From Pseudomonadota bacterium (GTDB taxonomy: Bacteria; Pseudomonadota; Alphaproteobacteria; Sphingomonadales; Sphingomonadaceae), in the NCBI GenBank assembly GCA_018242165.1, contig JAFECL010000068.1, positions 1 to 36,612 on the forward strand: 36,612 nucleotides of DNA, given 5' to 3'. Each line of letters opens with the position of its first letter. Within the stretch, counting starts at the first letter, position 1. The notes beneath the pieces are model-generated. The model did no database searches. It was not told where the DNA came from and saw nothing but the letters and a program-made list of their open reading frames with translations. A program made the translations under genes and the position numbers. This document shows positions 26,939 to 34,620 of this stretch, in pieces.

Positions 26939-27721
26939 ATGGACAGCCTGCCCCTGTTCCACCGCGTGGCCGGCCAGCCGGTCGTGGTGGTGGGCGAGGG
27001 CGAAGCGGCCGAGGCCAAGCGCCGGCTGGTCGAGGGCGCGGGCGGCATCTGCTGCGAGGCCGACGAGCCGGCGGCGCGGCTGGCCTTTGTCGCGCTTGAT
27101 CATCCCGAAGCCATGGTGGCGCGGCTGCGCGCGCGTGGCCTGCTGGTCAATTGCGTCGATCGGCCCGAGCTGTGCGATTTCACCGTCCCCGCGCTGGTCG
27201 ATCGCGCGCCCGTGCTGGTCGCGGTCGGCACCGGCGGCGCCTCGGCCGGTCTGGCCAAGGCCCTGCGGTTGCGGCTGGAGGCCCTGCTGCCGCCGCGGCT
27301 GGGGCGGCTGGCGGAAGGGCTGCATCGCGCCCGGGCCATACTGCGCGCCCGCTGGCCCGAGGCCGGGGCACGGCGCCGCGCGCTGGACGCCGCACTGGCC
27401 GAACGCGGGGCGCTGGACCCCTTCGACCCCGCCGCGCCCGGGCGGCTGGATCCGTGGCTGGACGGCGGGGCCGATGGCGCCGCCGGGGCGGTGGTCGAAC
27501 TGCTGCTGCCCTCGCCCGATCCCGACGACCTGACGCTGCGTCAGGCCCGCCTGCTCGGTTCGGCCGACCGGGTGCTGCACGATTCCCAAGTGCCCGCCGC
27601 CGTGCTGGCCCGCGCCCGCGCCGATGCCGCCCGCGCGCCGCTGGGCCCCGAAGGCGCGCCCGAAGCCTCGGCCGGAGAGCTGGTTCTGGTGCTGCGAATG
27701 TCATCGATTACAGGAATTTAA
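26939..27721 (+). CDS. Siroheme synthase N-terminal type (precorrin-2 dehydrogenase/ferrochelatase) with CobA remnant
   Basis: This is a 260-residue protein. Residues 1-150 match the CysG-B/Met8 part, which oxidises precorrin-2 with NAD+ and inserts iron to give siroheme for sulfite and nitrite reductases. Evidence is the Rossmann strand PVVVVGEGEAAEAKRRL and VAVGTGGASAGLAKALRLRLE. Residues 194-231 (DPDDLTLRQARLLGSAD onwards) line up with the first 40 residues of the CobA/SUMT methyltransferase domain, but the other 200 residues of that domain are absent. Base composition falls sharply over the last ten codons. It begins 3 bases after lysA. Methyltransferase activity must come from another gene. 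Confidence 0.8.
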   Translation: MDSLPLFHRVAGQPVVVVGEGEAAEAKRRLVEGAGGICCEADEPAARLAFVALDHPEAMVARLRARGLLVNCVDRPELCDFTVPALVDRAPVLVAVGTGGASAGLAKALRLRLEALLPPRLGRLAEGLHRARAILRARWPEAGARRRALDAALAERGALDPFDPAAPGRLDPWLDGGADGAAGAVVELLLPSPDPDDLTLRQARLLGSADRVLHDSQVPAAVLARARADAARAPLGPEGAPEASAGELVLVLRMSSITGI

Positions 27722-27794
27722 CTTCCCAGAAATCAGTGCCTTGAGGAAGGTCCCCCAGCGGAGATTTCCATCCGCGTGTTCAAGGGGAACTTAC
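27722..27794 (+). promoter_or_regulatory. Leader of the peptide cassette with strong ribosome binding site
   Basis: These 73 bases between the siroheme gene and the peptide gene have lower GC at their 5' end. AAGGGGAA lies 5-12 bases before the peptide ATG and is a strong Shine-Dalgarno. TTGAGG at 27741-27746 could be a -35 box, but the hexamer 17 bases later (ATTTCC) is a poor -10, so no promoter is claimed. Small arms GCGGA/TCCGC flank the presumed -10 area. Confidence 0.4.
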
Positions 27795-27941
27795 ATGGAA
27801 CTGCCCAAGATCAATACCGCCGCCCTGCCCGATCTCGACGACCTGACCGGCGTCTATGGCAGCCAGCAGCACCCCGCCCCGGCGGCCGGTTCGGACGATG
27901 CCATCCTGATCCTGATGGCCTGGATCTACGAAATCGTCTGA
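27795..27941 (+). CDS. 48-residue precursor-like peptide, function unknown
   Basis: The peptide has three parts. The acidic N-terminal part (1-23) contains LPDLDDLTGVYGS. A Gln/His/Pro/Ala spacer (24-32) follows. The C-terminal part (33-48) starts SDD and is hydrophobic and aromatic (Met41, Trp43, Tyr45), with no Cys anywhere. The strong ribosome binding site and short length suggest a highly made product. It is followed by two hairpins and then two genes for unknown proteins, the usual order of a modified peptide (RiPP) locus. I do not recognise the family. It has no signal peptide or lipobox. Alternatives are a regulatory subunit or a small amphipathic protein. The gene itself looks real. 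Confidence 0.72.
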   Translation: MELPKINTAALPDLDDLTGVYGSQQHPAPAAGSDDAILILMAWIYEIV

Positions 27942-27946
27942 GCTTC

Positions 27947-27979
27947 GGCGCGAGATGCCTGCCCATGGCATCTCGCGCC
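27947..27979 (+). other. Strong hairpin right after the peptide gene
   Basis: A perfect 13-bp inverted repeat (GGCGCGAGATGCC at 27947-27959, GGCATCTCGCGCC at 27967-27979) with a 7-nt loop starts 5 bases after the peptide stop. No T tract follows, so it is more likely an RNA 3'-end stabiliser or attenuator than a complete terminator. Confidence 0.75.
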
Positions 27980-27995
27980 AGGCCCGGTTCGTGTC

Positions 27996-28013
27996 GCATC
28001 GCCGGTGCGATGC
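27996..28013 (+). other. Second hairpin before the downstream gene
   Basis: A perfect 7-bp inverted repeat (GCATCGC at 27996-28002, GCGATGC at 28007-28013) with a 4-nt loop ends about 9 bases before the TGGAGG ribosome binding site of the next gene. Its right arm (GCGATGCC) is close to the left arm of the first hairpin (GCGAGATGCC), so alternative pairings are possible. Confidence 0.6.
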
Positions 28014-28032
28014 CTGGAGACTGGAGGCCGCG

Positions 28033-29010
28033 ATGCAGCTGCATACCGTGATCGCGGCGCTGCGGGGCGATGATACGCCGCAGCGCCAGGCCCAGGCGGC
28101 CATGGCCGCGGGGCTGGCGCAATGGCAGGGCCAGCCGGGGCCGGCGGCGGTGCTGGCCGGGCTGGCGGCCTGCGAGGCCGGGGCCGAGCCCGACGAAGTC
28201 CCAGCGCTGGCCAGGCTGATTGCCCCCGGCGGAACGGCCGCGGCCGACTTCGCCCGGCATTTCTGCGCGGCGATGGCCGGCACGCTGGATGCCGCACCGC
28301 TGGGCCACGTGCCACTGCGCCATTTCACCGATGGTGCCAATTCCACCCTGCTGCTGGCGCGCCACGGCGCCTGGACGCTGATGCTGGTGGCGCTGGACGC
28401 TGCCGGGCTGGCCCGCAAGCCGGCGCCGCGCAGCGTCACGTTCTCTCCCACCCGGACCTGGGATGCGGTGGTGGGCGGCGCCGGCGAGGCCGAACGGGTG
28501 GTCTGCACCCCGCTGCCGGGCAGCGCGGCGCGGCTTGAAGTCACACCCGCGCGGCTGACACCCGGCGTGGTGCTGGCCCGCGACGGGCGGAGCGAGGCGC
28601 TGGTCCATCGCCGGATCGAAGGCCGGGTGGTGGTGCTGCGCCTGCAACAGCGCCTGCCCGGCAACGAACCCCTGCGCGAATACGATCTGGCCAGCGGCGC
28701 CCTGATCCACCGCGCCGCCGGATCGCCGCTGGCCAGCCGTTACGAGCTGATGGCCAACCTGCTGGGCCGGATGGGCCGCGCCGACGCCGCCCCGGCGCTG
28801 GCCCAACTGGCACTGGAACCGGGCGCCGAGGGGATGCGCTGGCAGGCCCTGCGCGAATGCCTCGGGCTCGACAGTGCCGCCGGCTTTACCGCGCTTTCGG
28901 CGATCGCCCGGCAGGGGGACGACCCGCTGGCGCTGCCCGCCGGCGCGCTGCGCGCCCAATTGCTCGAAACCCATCCCCAGCTGGAGGAGCTTGCCCCATG
29001 CCCCGCGTGA
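28033..29010 (+). CDS. Unrecognised protein, distant relative of the downstream cupin-like protein lacking its histidines
   Basis: This 325-residue protein is soluble, with no signal peptide. The N-terminal 90 residues are Ala-rich and helical. The middle (about 92-230) looks like beta structure and the last 90 residues are helical, HEAT-like. From about residue 165 it can be aligned by eye with the next protein: a hydrophobic strand, a YDLASG/FDLGAR turn, a Ser/Leu/Leu-Gly stretch, then an MR-x-x-AL helical block. It has no His-x-His motif, and of His-x3-His only the second His (His192) seems kept. I chose the ATG at 28033 because TGGAGG lies 5 bases upstream; an earlier in-frame ATG at 27955 is buried in the hairpin. 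It overlaps the next gene by 13 bases. Confidence 0.7.
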   Translation: MQLHTVIAALRGDDTPQRQAQAAMAAGLAQWQGQPGPAAVLAGLAACEAGAEPDEVPALARLIAPGGTAAADFARHFCAAMAGTLDAAPLGHVPLRHFTDGANSTLLLARHGAWTLMLVALDAAGLARKPAPRSVTFSPTRTWDAVVGGAGEAERVVCTPLPGSAARLEVTPARLTPGVVLARDGRSEALVHRRIEGRVVVLRLQQRLPGNEPLREYDLASGALIHRAAGSPLASRYELMANLLGRMGRADAAPALAQLALEPGAEGMRWQALRECLGLDSAAGFTALSAIARQGDDPLALPAGALRAQLLETHPQLEELAPCPA

Positions 29011-29909
29011 TCGACATCGCCAGCGAGAGCGCGATCAGCCTCGCGGAATGCACCGAGCGGCTGGTCGACCGGGGCTTCGACCCCGCCGACGCTGAGAGCC
29101 TCGACCATGCCGCGCTGGCGCTGCGCCAGCTGGGCAATGACCGGGGCTTCCTGGGCGACATGATCCTGGCCGAACTGGCCCGCCGCCACCGCGACGACAG
29201 TTTCGACACCGCCTATGGCCCGCAGGTGCTGATGCTGGCGCGGCCCATGGGGGCCAGCTTTTTCCTGCGCGCCAACATCTGGCCCAGCCGCGACGAGCAC
29301 ATGATGCGCGCCAGCGGCAGCGATGCCTTCGTCTATGGCCTGCCGCACGACCACAATTTCAGCTTCCTGACCCTGGGCTATTTCGGCCCGGGCTATTGGT
29401 CGGACTATTACACCTATGACTATGCCGGCACCCACGGCTGGTCGGGCGAGCCGGTCGAATTGCGGTTCACCGGGCGCGAACGGCTGGAAGAAGGGCAGAT
29501 CCGCATCTACCGCGCGCATGAAGACATCCACGCCCAGATCCCGGCCGATGCCCTGTCGGTCTCGCTCAACGTGATGCACGTATCGGGGGCGCAGGGCTGG
29601 CTGGATCAATACCGCTTCGACCTTGGCGCAAGGCAGGTCGGGGCGATCGTCTCGAACGGCGCCTCCGAAGCCTTCCTGAGGATCGCGGTGGGGCTGGGCA
29701 GTGGCGAGGCGCATGATCTTGCGACACGTTTTGCCATGCACCACCCCAGCGGGCGGATGCGGCTCCACGCGTTGGATGCCCTGGCCAGCGTGGCACAAGG
29801 CGATGCGGCGCGCGATGCGCTGTGGGCGCGGGCGGAGAATGGCGGCAGCCGGCTGGTGGCGATGGAAGCGAAGGCCCGCCGCGCGGCGCTGGAACGGATG
29901 GTCGCCTAG
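28998..29909 (+). CDS. Unrecognised cupin-like protein, possible metal-dependent enzyme acting with the peptide
   Basis: This 303-residue soluble protein has a helical N-terminus (about 10-65) and a beta-rich centre. PHDHNFSFLTLGYFGPG (His117, His119) resembles cupin motif 1, and RAHEDIHAQIP (His174, His178) followed by SVSLNV resembles motif 2. The last 75 residues are helical, HEAT-like. The aromatic stretch GYWSDYYTYDY is striking. A mononuclear metal site for an oxygenase or isomerase is plausible but inferred. GGAGGAGC precedes the ATG at 28998, which lies inside the end of the previous gene. It ends tail-to-tail with ruvX. The start is also supported by the acidic MPRVIDIASES N-terminus. 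Confidence 0.72.
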   Translation: MPRVIDIASESAISLAECTERLVDRGFDPADAESLDHAALALRQLGNDRGFLGDMILAELARRHRDDSFDTAYGPQVLMLARPMGASFFLRANIWPSRDEHMMRASGSDAFVYGLPHDHNFSFLTLGYFGPGYWSDYYTYDYAGTHGWSGEPVELRFTGRERLEEGQIRIYRAHEDIHAQIPADALSVSLNVMHVSGAQGWLDQYRFDLGARQVGAIVSNGASEAFLRIAVGLGSGEAHDLATRFAMHHPSGRMRLHALDALASVAQGDAARDALWARAENGGSRLVAMEAKARRAALERMVA

Positions 29910-30391
29910 AAAAGACCACCCGCCAGCGCGTCGCAGGCACCCTGCAGGATCACCGCCGCTGCCGCGCTGTCGATCCGGGTGGCGCGTTTGGCGCGGCTGA
30001 AATCCTGGTCGATCAGGCCGCGTTCGGCGCTGGCGGTTGACCAGCGCTCATCCCACAGCAGCACCGGCAGGCCCAGCGCGGCAGCAAGGTTGCGGGCATA
30101 GGCGCGGCTCGATTGGGCGCGCGGCCCCTCGCTACCGTCCATGTTGCGCGGCAGGCCGATCACCACGCCCTTGATCGCGCGCTCGGAGACCAGCGCGGCC
30201 AGCGCCTGCCGGTCGGCGCCGAACTTGCCGCGCGGCATGGTCTTGCCCGGGCTGGCGATGCGCCAGCCGGCATCCGCAAAGGCGGTGCCAATCGTCTGGG
30301 TGCCAAGGTCCAGCCCCAAGAGGCCCCCGCCCTGCGGCAGCGCGGCGCGGAACACCGGCGCGCTGTCGGTGATCAGAACCGGTTCCGCCAC
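29906..30391 (-). CDS. ruvX: Holliday junction resolvase-like YqgF/RuvX (pre-16S rRNA nuclease family)
   Basis: This 161-residue protein has an RNase H-like fold. The first catalytic Asp is in LLGLDLGTQTIGTAF, and later conserved blocks are VVIGLPRNMDGSEGP, LWDERWSTASAE and the closing DSAAAAVILQGACD with the last acidic residue. YqgF is now linked to 5' trimming of pre-16S rRNA; the older proposal is Holliday junction cutting. It is the last gene of a seven-gene minus-strand operon. Its start lies 19 bases inside the end of the DUF3089 gene. Its stop overlaps that of the cupin-like gene on the other strand. Confidence 0.92.
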   Translation of the reverse strand: MAEPVLITDSAPVFRAALPQGGGLLGLDLGTQTIGTAFADAGWRIASPGKTMPRGKFGADRQALAALVSERAIKGVVIGLPRNMDGSEGPRAQSSRAYARNLAAALGLPVLLWDERWSTASAERGLIDQDFSRAKRATRIDSAAAAVILQGACDALAGGLF

Positions 30392-31488
30392 GCCGCCACC
30401 CGCCGCGCCATATCGGCCCGGACATTGCCCCAGAACAGCGCGACATCGTAAACGTGGTAATTGTTGCCAGGCAGCACCAGCGGCCCCAGCGCCGGGGCCG
30501 GGCCGATCAGCAGCAGGCCATCGGGCGAGCAGCGGGCCGGGACCAGCCGCGCGGTCAGCCCGCCGCCCTGCCCGTCGCCCCCCGCCACCAGCGTGCCGAG
30601 ATCGGCCCCCGCCGGTGCCTCGGCCGCCGCGCCGCCGGTCAGCGGATTGGTGCAGAGCACCGGCAGTTGCCCGGCACCGCTGCCATCCAGCGCGGGCCGG
30701 CGGGCAAAGGCGTGGCGGGCCATGGTGGTATCGGCCGGTTCGGCGAACGACAGCCAGCTCATCACGCAGCCCGGCTGATCGGCGCCGGTGCAGGCCGGCA
30801 GGCCCATCGCCGGCAGATCATGTGCGGGCGAGACCCCCCAGCCGATCGCATAGACCGCAGCGATCCGCGCCTTCACCGGCTGGCCAGCCACGCGATCTTT
30901 CAGCAGGCGCTTGAGATGCAGCGCCCCCTGGCTGTGCCCGGCCAGCACCACCGGCCGGTCGGGCGGGATCGCGGCGATGAACTGGTCGAAGGCCGCCAGC
31001 ACATCGCCATAGGCCAGATCGAGCGCGCGGCCCGCCTCGGGCTTGTCCGAGAAGAAGGCCCCGAAGGTCGCCTGACGATAGCGCGGCACCCACAGCTCCG
31101 CCCCGTCGGCAAAGGCGCTGGCAACCAGGTGCAAGGCGATCCGGTCGCGCTTCAGGGTCGCCGCATCGACCGCCGGCGGGGCGTTCCAATGGCGCCGATC
31201 GAGGAACGAGGTGGGTGGCACGAAGAATACCGCCGGGGCCTGCGCCTGCGGTGCGGCGGGTGGGTTGCCCACCGCAAGATAGCTTCGCTCGCCATCGACA
31301 CCGGGGCGCACCAGCCATTTGTCCGGCGCGGCATAGTCGGCGGCGGCCAGCGGCGCGGCGGGCTGGAAGGCGGTTGATGGCTCGAAGGCCAGCTGGCTCA
31401 GCCGCTCGGGAAACAGCCGCAGCGCCAGCGCCGCCAGGATGACCAGCACCACCGCGCCGGCGACGACGAACAGGAATTTGCGGACCAT
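30373..31488 (-). CDS. DUF3089 family alpha/beta hydrolase, membrane-anchored
   Basis: This 371-residue protein has an N-terminal membrane helix (about 6-27), and the rest is probably periplasmic. The nucleophile elbow GHSQG lies at 184-188 (Ser186) in the serine hydrolase pattern. The start of the domain (VFFVPPTSFLDRRHWNAP), ALDLAYGDVLAAFDQF, and the C-terminal NNYHVYDVALFWGNVR with a likely catalytic His fit DUF3089. The substrate is unknown. The gene starts one base after the AI-2E-type gene stops and overlaps ruvX by 19 bases, so it is co-translated. Confidence 0.85.
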   Translation of the reverse strand: MVRKFLFVVAGAVVLVILAALALRLFPERLSQLAFEPSTAFQPAAPLAAADYAAPDKWLVRPGVDGERSYLAVGNPPAAPQAQAPAVFFVPPTSFLDRRHWNAPPAVDAATLKRDRIALHLVASAFADGAELWVPRYRQATFGAFFSDKPEAGRALDLAYGDVLAAFDQFIAAIPPDRPVVLAGHSQGALHLKRLLKDRVAGQPVKARIAAVYAIGWGVSPAHDLPAMGLPACTGADQPGCVMSWLSFAEPADTTMARHAFARRPALDGSGAGQLPVLCTNPLTGGAAAEAPAGADLGTLVAGGDGQGGGLTARLVPARCSPDGLLLIGPAPALGPLVLPGNNYHVYDVALFWGNVRADMARRVAAWRNRF

Positions 31489-31489
31489 G

Positions 31490-32590
31490 TCAGGTGGCCG
31501 CTTCCGCCTCGGCGTGGCGGTCGGAATGGCGTTCCAGCAGCACCTTGAGCATGGCCAGCAGCGGATCGGCCAGCGCCAGCCCGATGATCCCGAACAGCAG
31601 CCCCATCATCAGCTGCATCGCCAGCACCAGCGCCGGGGCCAGATCGGCGGTGCGCTTGGCCACCAGCGGCACGATGACGTTGCCATCCACCCCCATCACC
31701 ACCACGAAGACGCCCACGCAGTAGAGCCCCATGCTGGTCCCGCCCGAAAAGCCGACCAGGATCATCAGCAGGCCCGAGATCGGCGCGCCGATATTCGGCA
31801 GGAAGGCCAGCAGCGCGGCGATCATCCCCAGCAGCGCCGCCATCGGCACGCCATACAGCGCCAGCGCGATATAGATCATCAGCCCTTCGGCCATCATCCC
31901 GATCAGCCGGCCCATCAGCAGGCGCCGCAGCGCCTTGCCCATCACCAGCATGGTGCCCTCGAAATGGTCGCGGCTTTCGCGCGGCAACATCCAGGCCAGG
32001 CCCCGGCGATAGGGCGCCGGGTCGATCGCGAAATAGATCCCCAGCACCAGGATCAGGAACAGCGTGGTCATCCCGCCCAGCACGCCGCCCACCACCGCCG
32101 TAACCTCGGTCACCCGGGCCAGCGCCCCTTCGACCAGGTTCTGGGTGAACTTGGCATCCATCCGCAGGCCGTGGCGCTGGGCCCAATGCATGCCCTTCAT
32201 CGCCTGGTTGCCGATGGTGGCCGGCAGCGCGCTGGCCTGATCGGCGATCTGCGTGCCGGCGAATTCGACCAGCCACACGGCAAAGCCCACCACCGCCAGC
32301 AACACCAGAGCCACCCGCCAGACGCGCCCGATCGGCAGCACCCGGCCAAGGAGGCGCGCGCCCCCATCGATCAGCGAGCCGAAGACCAGCCCGCCGAACA
32401 CCACCAGCAGCGGCTGGGCCAGCACCACCGCCAGCGCCACCAGCCCGATCACCATGGCCCAGACCAGCGCCTTGCGCGCCTCTTCCCGGATCACCGGATC
32501 GGCAATGTCGGTCGGCCCGGAACGGCGGACGATTGGCCGGGGCGTGTCGGCAGGCGGGGTGGCGGGGGCAGTTTCGGCAGCTTCGCTCAT
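31490..32590 (-). CDS. AI-2E transporter/PerM family membrane protein
   Basis: This 366-residue protein has a 35-residue polar N-terminus and about seven or eight hydrophobic segments. The C-terminal block ALLAFLPNIGAPISGLLMILVG and the FGIIGLALADPLLAMLKVLL end are typical of the AI-2E/PerM family. Despite the name, most members are not shown to carry autoinducer-2; some are Na+/H+ antiporters. Its first eight residues (MSEAAETA) are identical to those of the upstream lepB. The start overlaps the lepB stop by four bases. Confidence 0.9.
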   Translation of the reverse strand: MSEAAETAPATPPADTPRPIVRRSGPTDIADPVIREEARKALVWAMVIGLVALAVVLAQPLLVVFGGLVFGSLIDGGARLLGRVLPIGRVWRVALVLLAVVGFAVWLVEFAGTQIADQASALPATIGNQAMKGMHWAQRHGLRMDAKFTQNLVEGALARVTEVTAVVGGVLGGMTTLFLILVLGIYFAIDPAPYRRGLAWMLPRESRDHFEGTMLVMGKALRRLLMGRLIGMMAEGLMIYIALALYGVPMAALLGMIAALLAFLPNIGAPISGLLMILVGFSGGTSMGLYCVGVFVVVMGVDGNVIVPLVAKRTADLAPALVLAMQLMMGLLFGIIGLALADPLLAMLKVLLERHSDRHAEAEAAT

Positions 32591-33468
32591 CGGGCGTGTC
32601 CTTCCAGCGGCGGACGCAGATTGCGCGCGGCGCGGTCACCGCGCAAGGCCCGCCACCAGGTCAGCGGATTCCAGCCGCTGGTGCCATCGAACGAAAAGGT
32701 GGTGAATTCGGCCCGCCCGCCAATGTCGGACAGCGGCACCGGCCCGCCCAGCCCCTTCAGCTCCAGCGGCAGCCGGCTGTCGGCGGAATGGTCGCGGTTG
32801 TCGCCCATCAGGAAGACATGGCCGGCGGGGACGACGATTTCGGGCATGTCGTCATAGGGCTGGCTCATGTGGTCGATCACGGCATAGGTGGCGCCATTGG
32901 GCATGGTTTCGCGCAGCACCGGCAGTTCGCAGACCAGGGCGCCCGAAGGCTTGCGCACCAGCGCGCTGTCAAAGCCCCAGCCGGTGCACGGCTCGGGATC
33001 CTCGGCGCTGCGCAGCGCGTCGAGCGGCAGTTCGACCGGGGGCTCGACCGCCTGCGGCACCGGCTTGCCGTTGAGGATGATCTGCCCGCTCTTCAGCGCG
33101 ATGCGGTCATTCGGCAAGGCCACCACCCGCTTGATATAGTCGTCACGCTGGCCGCGCGGCACCACGATCACCACATCACCGTATTCGGGGGTGCGCCCGA
33201 ACAGCCGCCAGCCCCCGCGCGGAAGAATGTGGAAGCTGGCCGAGGCCCAGTTCCAGCCATAGGGATATTTCGAGACGATCAGCCGGTCGCCCACCCACAG
33301 GTTCGGCGCCATCGAGGCGCTGGGGATATAGAATGGCTTGGCCACGAACGAGTGGAAGGCGATCACCGCCAGCAGCATCAGCGCCAGGCCCCGCAGCTCG
33401 CCCAGCCAGTCGAACGGCACGGCCTCGCCACTGGCCTCGGGCGCGGCGGTTTCGGCGGCCTCGCTCAC
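32587..33468 (-). CDS. lepB: Signal peptidase I
   Basis: This 293-residue protease cleaves signal peptides of exported proteins at the periplasmic face. There is one clear membrane helix (about 26-44). The catalytic Ser is in YIPSASMAP (Ser52) and the general-base Lys in [13 protein letters not shown] (Lys113). [11 protein letters not shown] is conserved box E. The C-terminal domain carries an insert of about 60 residues (around 135-195) with two Cys residues that could form a disulfide. The start is a GTG overlapping the acpS stop by four bases. In this operon it sits between acpS and a permease gene. Confidence 0.95.
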   Translation of the reverse strand: MSEAAETAAPEASGEAVPFDWLGELRGLALMLLAVIAFHSFVAKPFYIPSASMAPNLWVGDRLIVSKYPYGWNWASASFHILPRGGWRLFGRTPEYGDVVIVVPRGQRDDYIKRVVALPNDRIALKSGQIILNGKPVPQAVEPPVELPLDALRSAEDPEPCTGWGFDSALVRKPSGALVCELPVLRETMPNGATYAVIDHMSQPYDDMPEIVVPAGHVFLMGDNRDHSADSRLPLELKGLGGPVPLSDIGGRAEFTTFSFDGTSGWNPLTWWRALRGDRAARNLRPPLEGHAR

Positions 33469-33866
33469 AGGGCCACCGCCTCGATCACCACGAAGGCCTG
33501 GGCCCAGGGGTGATCGTCGGTCAGGGTCAGGTGCACCACCGCGCGGTGGCCGGGCGGGGTGATCGCCACCAGCCGCTCGGCCGCACCGCCGCTCAGCTCA
33601 AGCGTCGGGGCGCCCGACGGGGCGTTGACCACGCCGATGTCCTTCATGAACACCCCGGCCTTGAACCCGGTGCCCACCGCCTTGCTGAACGCCTCCTTGG
33701 CGGCAAAGCGCTTGGCCAGGGTGCCGGCCTTGGTGAAGGGCCGCCTGGCAGCCTTGGCGCGCTCGCGGTCGGTGAAGACGCGGGCCTCGAACCGCTCGCC
33801 AAACCGGTCGAGCGAGGCCTGGATCCGTTCGATATTGCAGAGGTCGGAACCGATGGCGATGATCAT
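33465..33866 (-). CDS. acpS: Holo-[acyl-carrier-protein] synthase
   Basis: This 133-residue enzyme transfers 4'-phosphopantetheine from CoA to acyl carrier protein. The Mg-binding Asp is in [15 protein letters not shown], and the second motif is [34 protein letters not shown] is the conserved C-terminus. I chose the ATG at 33866, since upstream residues (MRRGEPGT) are not part of the family. The gene follows pdxJ after 10 bases; pdxJ-acpS-lepB is a common proteobacterial order. Confidence 0.95.
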   Translation of the reverse strand: MIIAIGSDLCNIERIQASLDRFGERFEARVFTDRERAKAARRPFTKAGTLAKRFAAKEAFSKAVGTGFKAGVFMKDIGVVNAPSGAPTLELSGGAAERLVAITPPGHRAVVHLTLTDDHPWAQAFVVIEAVAL

Positions 33867-33876
33867 CGTGCCAGGC

Positions 33877-34620
33877 TCACCGCGCCGCATCCATCAGGTC
33901 GCGCATCCTGCGCACCGCCGCTTCCAGCCCGGTGAACACCGCCTCGCCGATCAGGTAGTGGCCGATGTTGAGTTCAGCCAGTTGCGGGATCGCCGCCACC
34001 GGCTGGACGTTCTCATAGGTCAGGCCATGGCCGGCGTGCGGCTCGATCCCGTTGCGCGCGGCCAGCGCGGCCATGTCGGACAGGCGCTTCAGCTCGATCG
34101 CCTGCTCGGCCCCTTCGGCATGGGCATATTCGCCGGTGTGGAACTCGACCACCGGGGCGCCCAGCCGCAGCGCCGCTTCCAGCTGGCGCACTTCGGGGGC
34201 GATGAACAGGCTGACGCGGATGCCCGCATCGTTCAGCCGGCCGACGATCGGCGCGAGGCGGTTGTGCTGGCCGGCGGCATCCAGCCCGCCCTCGGTCGTC
34301 CGCTCCTCGCGCCGTTCGGGCACGATGCAGGCGGCGTGCGGCTTGTGGCGCAGGGCAATCGCCAGCATCTCCTCGGTCGCCGCCATCTCGAGGTTCAGCG
34401 GCAGGCTGGTCGCCGCCTGGATCCGGGCAAGGTCTTCGTCGCGGATATGGCGCCGATCCTCGCGAAGGTGCGCGGTGATGCCGTCACCCCCTACCGCCGC
34501 GACAATCTCGGCGGCGCGCACCGGATCGGGATGATCGCCACCCCGCGCGTTGCGGATCGTCGCGACGTGATCGATGTTGACGCCCAGCCGCAGGCGCCCG
34601 GGCGCGGCACCGGCCACCAT
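33877..34620 (-). CDS. pdxJ: Pyridoxine 5'-phosphate synthase
   Basis: This 247-residue TIM-barrel enzyme joins 3-amino-2-oxopropyl phosphate and deoxyxylulose 5-phosphate to make pyridoxine 5'-phosphate. Family blocks are [64 protein letters not shown] and [11 protein letters not shown]. The catalytic Glu and His residues fall in these. It has the normal length. The ATG shares one base with the pyrE stop. Confidence 0.97.
   Translation of the reverse strand: MVAGAAPGRLRLGVNIDHVATIRNARGGDHPDPVRAAEIVAAVGGDGITAHLREDRRHIRDEDLARIQAATSLPLNLEMAATEEMLAIALRHKPHAACIVPERREERTTEGGLDAAGQHNRLAPIVGRLNDAGIRVSLFIAPEVRQLEAALRLGAPVVEFHTGEYAHAEGAEQAIELKRLSDMAALAARNGIEPHAGHGLTYENVQPVAAIPQLAELNIGHYLIGEAVFTGLEAAVRRMRDLMDAAR

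Noticed and set aside
27955..28032. Earlier ATG start for the first unknown protein
   Set aside because: The ATG at 27955 lies inside the 13-bp stem, has no ribosome binding site, and the ATG at 28033 has a good one.
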